From assembly GCA_035416745.1 (NCBI GenBank), contig DAOLNV010000057.1, positions 1-19,252 on the forward strand: DNA of 19,252 nucleotides, written 5' to 3'. The notes beneath the pieces are model-generated. The model searched no databases and was not told the DNA's origin. It was given only the letters and a program-made list of their open reading frames with translations. Positions 13,832 through 19,252 of the stretch are shown here, in pieces. Source of the DNA: Candidatus Hydrogenedentota bacterium (GTDB lineage Bacteria; Hydrogenedentota; Hydrogenedentia; Hydrogenedentales; SLHB01). Made by a program: the position numbers and the translations under genes. Position 1 is the first letter of the stretch, and each line of letters starts with the position of its first letter.

Positions 13832-16800
13832 ATGAAGAACGTCTCTTTACCGACCATAGCGCTGAATCGCCGAGTGACCGTGCTGATGGGCCTGGTGACG
13901 GTTATCGCCTTGGGTGTCATCGCGTTACAGCTCATCCCGATGGAACTCATCATGAAACTCGAGTTCCCGGTTATATACGTCTGGATTCCCTACCCGGGCG
14001 CAACGCCCGCCCAAATCGAAGCAGAGGTCGCTATCCCCGCCGAGGGCGAGTTCCGCACCATCCCCGCATTGAAACAAATCTTCACCAACTGCAACGCGGC
14101 GGGGTGCCATATCTCGATGCGGTTCGACTGGGACACGGACCTTGCCGGCGCCGCGGCGGACGTCCGCGACCGTATCGAGCGGATGCGTCTGCGCATGCCC
14201 GAAGGCGTAGAGCGCATCTTCCTGCGCCGGTCGAGTTCGGAGACCTGGCCCGTGATCAGTCTCGCTCTGCTTCGTCGGAAGAACGATACCGAGCTGGCCC
14301 ATTGGACAAGGACCGTGTTGCAGCCCCGGCTCATGCGCATTCCAGGCGTGGCCGAAGTGGAGGTTTCGGGCACGGGCGAGGAGCGCATCGACATCGGTTT
14401 CGACCAGGCGGCCCTGCGGAACTACAACCTGGCCCTCTACGACGTGGTTGCCAGACTTCGCAACAACAGCGTCAACGAAGGCGTCGGCGAACTCTACGAA
14501 GGGGACAACAAGTACCACGTCCGCGCCGTCGACGAGGTGACGACGCCGGAGGCGCTCCGCGAGACCATCGTGGGTCCGAACAACAGACGTCTCAAAGAGG
14601 TGGCGGACGTGGAATTCCGTGAAGAAGACGGCACTTCGACGCACACCATAGACGGAAAACACGGGGTATTCATATCGGTGCAACGGGAGTCCGAAGCGAA
14701 TACCATCGACGTGTGTGAAGCCGTGAAGGCCGAAGTGACACGGACATTGCAGGAGCCCATATTCGAGGGTGCCGAGATGTTCGTCTTCTCCGACCACGGG
14801 GAGACAATCCGCTCCGCGCTGGGCAAGCTCCGCGAGGCGGGCATACAAGGCGGCGGCCTGGCGGTGCTGGTTCTGTTTCTCTTTCTCCGCAGGATCCGCC
14901 CCACTCTCATTGTAACCCTTTCGATTCCGGTTTCGCTCACCCCCGCCCTCATCTTCATGTATTTCTGGGGGATGACCATCAACCTCGTGACGCTGACCTC
15001 GATGATCATCTGCGTAGGCATGCTTGTCGACTGTTCCATTGTGGTCATGGAGAACATCAGCCGCTACACGATGATGGGTTTGCCGCCCCTCGAAAGCACG
15101 AAGCGCGGCGCGAATGAAGTCGGCTTGGCGATCACGGTGGCCACGCTCACGACCGTCGTGGTATTCGTCCCTGTTTTTTATATGGAAAACGGCGAGATGG
15201 CCATTCACATGCGCGAGTTTTCGGTGCCGGTGACCGTAGCCTTGCTCGCGAGCCTGATTGTCGCACTCACCATAATCCCCGTTGCCGCGTGTTCCCTGCG
15301 GCCGCGCCACCACTATGCGGTCTATCGCCGGCTCTCGAGCTTCTTCCGCCGAAAAGGCCCCTTGACGGGTTTGTTGAGATGGGGCCCCCTGACCCATGCC
15401 CTCCGGGCTTACGACCGCGTGCTCGAGTGGACCATGGTTCACCGCCTGGAGGCCCTGTGCGGCGTTGCAGCCATTCTTCTTGTTACCGCGTTGATCCCGT
15501 ACCGCGAAGTGGGGCTGCAACAATTGCCGACTCTCGATTTGCGGCGGGTCGAGATCGCGGTTTCCTTCGACCAGAACTTCGGCCCTGACCAAACGCTTCC
15601 GGTATTTGACAGCATAGAGAGTCTGCTGAACGGGCAGCGCGACAGTCTCGGTATCAAGAACATCTACGTCCAGCCGGGGGACCGCGCCGGCTACGTGCGT
15701 CTATACCTGCTCCAGCTCGAGGACTGCCCCCAAGGCATGGTGTTGCCGTACAGTTCCCAGGAGGTGCGCGAGATACTCGCGGGCCAATTGCCGCCCCTCG
15801 TGCCGGGCGGAAAAATCGAGACCGGGGTCGGCGGGCTGACCGCCCAGGGCGAGCGCACCCTTACGGTACGGCTGCAGGGCGACAACGGACCCCAGTTGCG
15901 GGAACACGCCGAAGAGGTTCGCCGCCTGCTCGCCAGCATTGACGGGGTAACCGAGGTCACGACCGACATCGATCGCGGCGACGAAGAGATTCAGCTGCTC
16001 ATTGAAGAGACCCAGGTTGCCAGGGCGGGAATCAGCCCGTACGTTGTCGCCCGCACGGTTGATTTTGCCCTCCGCGGGGTGCAACTGCCTGACATGAAAC
16101 AGGCAGGGCGCGAGATCCCGCTCTGGGCGCGGTTTCGGGGCGAAGACCGTAAGTCGCTCACCGACCTGGACAACGTAGCCGTCCTGACGCGTTCGGGAGG
16201 CCTCGTGACGCTCGAAAACCTGGTGAGCAAGCGCCGGTCCGGCACCCCAAGCGATATCCAGCGCGTCGACGGAAAGAACGTCATCAATATCACGGCAAAA
16301 ACCTACGGGCGAACCTTCTCGAAGGTCAAGGACGATATCGCGGCCCTTGCCGAACTGATCAACCTGCCCTCGGGCTACTCGCTGGAGATGGGCGACCAGG
16401 CCGAGGAACTCGATACCAGTTTCCGCAACTTCCGCGTGGCCCTGCTGTTCGCAATCATCCTGATCTACATCGTCATGGGCGCTTTGTTCGAGTCGTTTGT
16501 GCTGCCCCTCTCGATCCTGACGTCGGTGCCCCTGGCATTTGTCGGTGTTTACTGGAGCATGTACCTCAGCGACGTCCCCCTCGATTCGGTGTCGCTCATC
16601 GGCGTTATCTTGATGTGCGGCGTGATTGTAAACAACGGCATCGTGATTGTGGACTATATCAACCAGCTCCGCGAACGGGGGATGGAGCGGGAAGCAGCGA
16701 TCCTTCAGGCATCCCGAGAACGGCTGCGTCCGGTATTGATGACCGCCCTGACAACCATTCTGGGATGCGTGCCACTGGCCCAAGGGACCCAAATCGGCGA

Positions 16801-16981
16801 GGTCTCGTTCCACAGCCTTGGCCGTGCGCTCATTGGCGGCCTAACCACAGGCACCGTGCTGACCCTGTTCATCGTGCCCCTTTTCTACTCGCTCATCGAC
16901 GACCTGGGCCTCTGGCTTCGCAGCTACCTGGCCAACGTCGCCAGCGCTATCGCGGGCAGGGTGCGGCAGCCGGGAATGTAA
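13832..16981 (+). CDS. RND-family efflux transporter, HAE1/AcrB-like
   Basis: Complete inner-membrane RND pump, 1049 residues, like AcrB. Seen: N-terminal LNRRVTVLMGLVTVIALGVI helix; IPYPGATPAQIEAEVAIPAE (52-71), the first porter motif; RRIRPTLIVTLSIPVSLTPA; helix 4 motif GMLVDCSIVVMENI (396-409); then the second repeat with EEMGDQAEEL-like porter sequence and GVIVNNGIVIVDYINQL (930-946). Of the proton-relay residues, the first Asp of AcrB's DD pair is kept (Asp400). The second is Cys401, and the helix 10 Lys is Asn934. RERLRPVLMTALTTILGCVP is the standard helix 11 region. No membrane-fusion or outer-membrane partner lies beside it, so the substrate and partner proteins are unknown. The ribosome site before ATG 13832 is weak. 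Confidence 0.95.
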   Translation: MKNVSLPTIALNRRVTVLMGLVTVIALGVIALQLIPMELIMKLEFPVIYVWIPYPGATPAQIEAEVAIPAEGEFRTIPALKQIFTNCNAAGCHISMRFDWDTDLAGAAADVRDRIERMRLRMPEGVERIFLRRSSSETWPVISLALLRRKNDTELAHWTRTVLQPRLMRIPGVAEVEVSGTGEERIDIGFDQAALRNYNLALYDVVARLRNNSVNEGVGELYEGDNKYHVRAVDEVTTPEALRETIVGPNNRRLKEVADVEFREEDGTSTHTIDGKHGVFISVQRESEANTIDVCEAVKAEVTRTLQEPIFEGAEMFVFSDHGETIRSALGKLREAGIQGGGLAVLVLFLFLRRIRPTLIVTLSIPVSLTPALIFMYFWGMTINLVTLTSMIICVGMLVDCSIVVMENISRYTMMGLPPLESTKRGANEVGLAITVATLTTVVVFVPVFYMENGEMAIHMREFSVPVTVALLASLIVALTIIPVAACSLRPRHHYAVYRRLSSFFRRKGPLTGLLRWGPLTHALRAYDRVLEWTMVHRLEALCGVAAILLVTALIPYREVGLQQLPTLDLRRVEIAVSFDQNFGPDQTLPVFDSIESLLNGQRDSLGIKNIYVQPGDRAGYVRLYLLQLEDCPQGMVLPYSSQEVREILAGQLPPLVPGGKIETGVGGLTAQGERTLTVRLQGDNGPQLREHAEEVRRLLASIDGVTEVTTDIDRGDEEIQLLIEETQVARAGISPYVVARTVDFALRGVQLPDMKQAGREIPLWARFRGEDRKSLTDLDNVAVLTRSGGLVTLENLVSKRRSGTPSDIQRVDGKNVINITAKTYGRTFSKVKDDIAALAELINLPSGYSLEMGDQAEELDTSFRNFRVALLFAIILIYIVMGALFESFVLPLSILTSVPLAFVGVYWSMYLSDVPLDSVSLIGVILMCGVIVNNGIVIVDYINQLRERGMEREAAILQASRERLRPVLMTALTTILGCVPLAQGTQIGEVSFHSLGRALIGGLTTGTVLTLFIVPLFYSLIDDLGLWLRSYLANVASAIAGRVRQPGM

Positions 16982-17039
16982 CGCATATCCCGAGACCGGC
17001 CACAAGTCGCCTTCCGCGAAGTGCGCCGCGAGATGTGTC

Positions 17040-17052
17040 CCGGCAGCGCCGG
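17040..17052 (+). terminator. Short hairpin after the RND gene
   Basis: CCGGC/GCCGG with an AGC loop lies 58 nt after the RND stop. The stem is only 5 bp and no T-run follows, so it is at most a weak terminator. It does separate the pump gene from the promoter-like TATAAT at 17078. Confidence 0.3.
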
Positions 17053-17077
17053 AAATGCGCTTTGCAGCAGTATTGTT

Positions 17078-17083
17078 TATAAT
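17078..17083 (+). promoter_or_regulatory. Consensus -10 (TATAAT) ahead of the redoxin gene
   Basis: A perfect TATAAT lies 45 nt before the redoxin start, preceded by TG four nt upstream of the hexamer (TGTTTATAAT). No good -35 is present at 16-18 nt. It is likely the promoter for the redoxin gene, and perhaps also the TlpA-like gene, independent of the RND pump. Confidence 0.5.
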
Positions 17084-17128
17084 CGGGAGGGCTGCAAAAG
17101 AGTGAAAGAGTGAGAGGAGGGTTCTGCG

Positions 17129-17746
17129 ATGAAACGCACGACTGTGTTGTTAGCTATAGGCTGCCTGGCCATCGCTGCCGTGATAGTCATACTCGCGGGA
17201 CGTGCCGGACGGGACGTTCAGGCGGAAGGCAAGATCAAGATCGGCGAGAAGATGCCTGACTTCGCGCTGAACGGCATCGACGGCAAGGAATACAAGTTGA
17301 CGGAGGTTCTCAAAAAGGGCCCGACGGTGTTGATATTCTCCTCCCAGGAGTGCCCCTATTCCCGCAAGGCCGACCCTGTATTGTCCAAGCTCTATACTTC
17401 CTACAAGGACAAAGGCGTGACGTTCCTGAGTATCGATTCGCACAAGGACACCACGCCCGAGCAGATCAAGCAATATGCCGAGACGGCCAAGCTAACGTAT
17501 GTCGTGCTCAAGGATGCTGGAAACAAGTATGCCGACGCCGCGGGAGCGCAGCGCACCCCGGAGGTGTTCATCGTTAACAAGGACGGCAAGCTTGTCTATC
17601 ATGGCGGCCCCAATAACCAGAAAGAACCGGGCGACGCAGAGTTCAAGGATTACGTCAAATCGGCGTTGGACGAAATCCTTGCTGGCAAGGCGGTGTCTGC
17701 CCCCGAGGCCAGCACCTGGGGTTGCACTATCAAGCGTGCGGGCTGA
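17129..17746 (+). CDS. Exported redoxin (AhpC/TSA-thioredoxin fold) with C-terminal WGC motif
   Basis: A 205-residue protein behind a strong GAGGAGGG site. Residues 6-24 form a hydrophobic N-terminal segment (VLLAIGCLAIAAVIVILAG) acting as signal or anchor, so the domain is extracytoplasmic. The redoxin domain starts at IGEKMPDFALNGIDGKEYKL. The active site SSQECPYSRKADP (71-83) has Cys75 with Ser78 where thioredoxin has its second Cys. The cis-Pro loop is RTPEVFIVNKDG (142-153). The C terminus STWGCTIKRAG places a lone Cys199 near the end, a feature I associate with this redoxin subfamily, where it may resolve Cys75. It probably handles thiol-disulfide or peroxide chemistry in the periplasm. 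The TlpA-like gene lies 43-52 nt downstream and may share its transcript. Confidence 0.88.
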   Translation: MKRTTVLLAIGCLAIAAVIVILAGRAGRDVQAEGKIKIGEKMPDFALNGIDGKEYKLTEVLKKGPTVLIFSSQECPYSRKADPVLSKLYTSYKDKGVTFLSIDSHKDTTPEQIKQYAETAKLTYVVLKDAGNKYADAAGAQRTPEVFIVNKDGKLVYHGGPNNQKEPGDAEFKDYVKSALDEILAGKAVSAPEASTWGCTIKRAG

Positions 17747-17764
17747 CATGGCCTGACCAAATCT

Positions 17765-17783
17765 CGGAAAGGCTGTTTTTCCG
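17765..17783 (+). repeat. Hairpin overlapping the leader of the TlpA-like gene
   Basis: CGGAAA (17765-17770) pairs with TTTCCG (17778-17783) across a 7-nt loop ending in T's. It ends where the GGGGGA ribosome site begins. It could reduce translation of the downstream gene relative to the redoxin, or be a weak terminator read through by polymerase. Confidence 0.35.
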
Positions 17784-17798
17784 GGGGAAATGGTGCAA

Positions 17799-18434
17799 AT
17801 GTTTCGAAAAATAGAGAACACGAGGGCCGGAAAAGGCCTGTTTCTCAGCCTTGCGGCACCGGCCCTCTGCATTCTCCTTGTCCTGACTTGGGGCGCATGT
17901 ACCCAGAGCGGAGGCAGCGGGAATACCAACCCAAGAGACTCGGAGGACACATCGGTCACGGCCGGCCGGCCTGCCGCCCAGACCCAGGGCTCCCCTGCTC
18001 CGGAAATCAACAAAGTCACATCCCCTGAATTGCTGGAGGTCATCCAGAAACATAGGAACAAAGTGGTTGTCTTGAAGTTTTGGGCGACCTGGTGCCCTCC
18101 TTGTGTCGAGGAAATGCCCAAGGTCATCGCTTTTTACAACAAGTACGCCGGGTCGGAAGACGTGGCCTTGGTCAGCGTCTCCGCCGACCTTGCCGACTCG
18201 ATAAACGATACCGTGGCCCCTTTCCTTAAGGAGAAAGGCGTCCCCTTCCCCGTTTGGGTGATTGACGCCGCCGGCCCCGAAGAGATCGTCGCCCGATTGG
18301 GCCTGGAAGAAACCCGCTGGGAGGGCACTCTCCCCGCGGCCTTCGTGTTTGATAAACAGGGCCGCTTGAGCAAGTTCTGGATAGGCCCCGTTCCGGAGGG
18401 CGCGCTCGAAGAGGCCGTGAAAGGCTTGCTCTAG
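17799..18434 (+). CDS. TlpA-like thiol-disulfide oxidoreductase, membrane-anchored or lipoprotein
   Basis: Thioredoxin-fold protein, 211 residues from ATG 17799, or 214 from ATG 17790. GGGGGA lies only 2 nt before the earlier ATG and 10 nt before the later, so I prefer the later. A hydrophobic segment (GLFLSLAAPALCILLVLTWG) leads to GAC, a possible lipobox, though Trp at -3 is atypical. A Ser/Gly/Pro-rich linker (about 40-72) separates it from the thioredoxin domain. That domain has the active site FWATWCPPCVEEMP (CPPC cysteines at about 99 and 102) and the late strand LPAAFVFDKQGRL with the cis-Pro in LP. The role is reduction of extracytoplasmic disulfides, for example in cytochrome or cofactor maturation. 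It sits directly after the redoxin, a likely partner. Confidence 0.88.
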   Translation: MFRKIENTRAGKGLFLSLAAPALCILLVLTWGACTQSGGSGNTNPRDSEDTSVTAGRPAAQTQGSPAPEINKVTSPELLEVIQKHRNKVVVLKFWATWCPPCVEEMPKVIAFYNKYAGSEDVALVSVSADLADSINDTVAPFLKEKGVPFPVWVIDAAGPEEIVARLGLEETRWEGTLPAAFVFDKQGRLSKFWIGPVPEGALEEAVKGLL

Positions 18435-18676
18435 TCAATCCGATTATTCGAGTGATGCTCTGCGTCCGGCCGATTTGTGGTGCGCGGTTCCAGCCTGCTC
18501 CCGAACGCGGGCAAGATACCTTCACCACAAGAAACCACAGCCAACCGAGACGGGTTCCCTTGACCGAGGAGCATCTCGCGGGGTCCACCGCATAGTCCTT
18601 CTTCTTCCTGCGTTTGGGCAATGGCGCCGCGGTCAACACGGCCACCCGACCGCCCCAAACAGCGGGATTGGCAGGC
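18435..18676. other. Intergenic stretch without recognisable gene
   Basis: Nearly 250 nt after the TlpA-like stop, and about 330 nt in all before the next start, show no credible coding frame on either strand, no RNA gene I recognise, and no clear terminator. Only the downstream end (from 18677) carries clear signals. Confidence 0.5.
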
Positions 18677-18705
18677 TTGCATTTGTCAAGAACTCCCGGT
18701 ATAGT
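18677..18705 (+). promoter_or_regulatory. Probable sigma70-type promoter of the pseudopilin gene
   Basis: TTGCAT (18677-18682) and TATAGT (18700-18705) are separated by exactly 17 nt, 57 nt before ATG 18762. The -10 matches consensus at five of six positions and the -35 at three. The start site would fall within the inverted repeat just downstream. Confidence 0.5.
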
Positions 18706-18730
18706 ATTACGAAAGTGGAAATCGTAATAC
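18704..18730. promoter_or_regulatory. Perfect 9-bp inverted repeat at the transcription start (operator or leader hairpin)
   Basis: GTATTACGA (18704-18712) and TCGTAATAC (18722-18730) are exact reverse complements separated by 9 nt, and both arms are bordered by a CCGG nearby. The left arm overlaps the last two bases of the -10. A dimeric regulator binding here would block initiation. As RNA it would form a 5' leader hairpin about 30 nt before the start codon. Its AT-rich arms stand out from the GC-rich surroundings. Confidence 0.6.
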
Positions 18731-18761
18731 CGGCGCGCCCGGTCCAAGGAGATTACCTAGC

Positions 18762-19252
18762 ATGCGCACCCGTGGGTTTACCTTGATTGAACTGTTGGTT
18801 GTTATTGCCATCATCGGAGTGCTCGCGGCCATTCTGTTGCCGGCCCTGGCGCGCGCGCGTGAGGCGGCGCGGCGCGCGAGCTGCACGAACAACCTCAAAC
18901 AGTGGGGCCTGGTATTCAAGATGTACGCGAACGAAAGCGACGGCGAGAAGTTTCCGCCGGTTGCGCCGTTCTCCAATTACGGCGGCGTTCCGGTGTTCGC
19001 CGCGCCGGACCCGTCGGCCGTCTACCCTGAATACGTTTCCGGCTTCGGCGTGGCGCGTTGCCCGTCGGACAGCGATGCCGACGGCAGCGGCAGCTATGTG
19101 ACCGACAGACTTCCCCCGGGCGCCATCGAAGACCATGTGGCGGCCGTGCGCAACGGCGGCGACGCGGACAGCGCGCGCTACTTCTACGCGGCCGCCCTCG
19201 GGCGTTCCTACTGGTATCACGGTTTTGCCATGAGCAGCATCGAAGAATTCTA
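18762..19252 (+). CDS. DUF1559 type IV pilin-like (pseudopilin) protein, 3' partial
   Basis: The frame from ATG 18762 (AAGGAG site 10 nt upstream) runs off the window after 163 codons. The N terminus MRTRGFTLIELLVVIAIIGV is a textbook prepilin signal: cleavage after Gly5, Phe at +1 and Glu at +5, then the hydrophobic assembly helix. LARAREAARRASCTNNLKQW follows, the DUF1559 signature after the helix, with KMYANESDGEKFPP. Further on are VYPEYVSGFGVARCPSD and SYWYHGFAM, both with counterparts in the gene at 10189. The H-X9-DG end would lie beyond the window. These abundant planctomycete-type proteins are thought to be pseudopilins of a type II secretion or related assembly. Exact roles are unknown. 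Confidence 0.93.
   Translation, partial: MRTRGFTLIELLVVIAIIGVLAAILLPALARAREAARRASCTNNLKQWGLVFKMYANESDGEKFPPVAPFSNYGGVPVFAAPDPSAVYPEYVSGFGVARCPSDSDADGSGSYVTDRLPPGAIEDHVAAVRNGGDADSARYFYAAALGRSYWYHGFAMSSIEEF

Noticed and set aside
12853..14622. 589-codon plus-strand frame over the encapsulin, ferritin and RND start
   Set aside because: It covers three genes on two strands in the wrong frame; composition is low-complexity Arg/Pro/Gly near its end.
13925..15592. 555-codon open frame on the minus strand inside the RND gene
   Set aside because: It is antisense to an unmistakable RND pump, has a His/Arg/Gln-rich shadow composition and no domain; GC-rich DNA often leaves such frames open.

Overview
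The window is about 19 kb of GC-rich bacterial DNA (roughly 60% GC by eye). It carries two members of the DUF1559 / H-X9-DG pseudopilin-like family, secreted proteins with a carbohydrate-active look, and a redoxin with a C-terminal WGC motif. These traits are typical of the Planctomycetota, Lentisphaerota, Verrucomicrobiota and Hydrogenedentota assemblage; Hydrogenedentota-like is my best guess, but it is an inference from gene content only. I see no rRNA, tRNA, CRISPR array, transposase or phage gene.

Layout. Positions 1-3575 (+) hold the last four genes of an oligopeptide/dipeptide-type ABC importer: permease B (5' end cut off by the window), permease C, ATPase D and ATPase F, joined by overlaps or a 1-nt gap. 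Directly behind, on the minus strand, is a two-gene remnant (3576-4353). Its second gene looks like the N-terminal half of a glycosyltransferase-like protein and is cut off exactly at the end of the importer operon. From 7949 down to 4571 (-) runs a secreted-protein unit: a 705-residue exported protein of unknown function, an exported beta-propeller protein of GH43-like type, and a 53-residue small protein. It is divergent from a GH4 alpha-galactosidase-like gene (8301-9626, +). The space after GH4 (9627-10188) has a two-copy 30-nt-period repeat, four small hairpins and what looks like the C-terminal scrap of a uroporphyrinogen-decarboxylase-family gene. An H-X9-DG protein with a non-standard N terminus follows (10189-10968, +).

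Positions 13605-11050 (-) contain the most striking system: an encapsulated ferritin (EncFtn) followed 3 nt later by a family-1 encapsulin shell gene, then a DUF362 gene 99 nt further on. The ferritin ends in an encapsulin cargo-loading peptide, so the pair should form an iron-storing protein nanocompartment. The codons of the peptide's unusual tail also form the Shine-Dalgarno sequence of the shell gene.

Positions 13832-19252 (+) hold an orphan RND efflux pump, an exported redoxin, a TlpA-like thioredoxin with a WCPPC motif, and a classic type IV prepilin-like DUF1559 gene cut by the window end. A perfect inverted repeat lies over the probable promoter of that last gene.

Working picture: a didermal heterotroph importing peptides, hydrolysing alpha-galactosides and other glycans, and handling iron and redox stress with a ferritin nanocompartment and extracytoplasmic thioredoxins. 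The metabolic links between blocks are inference; within each operon they are well supported.
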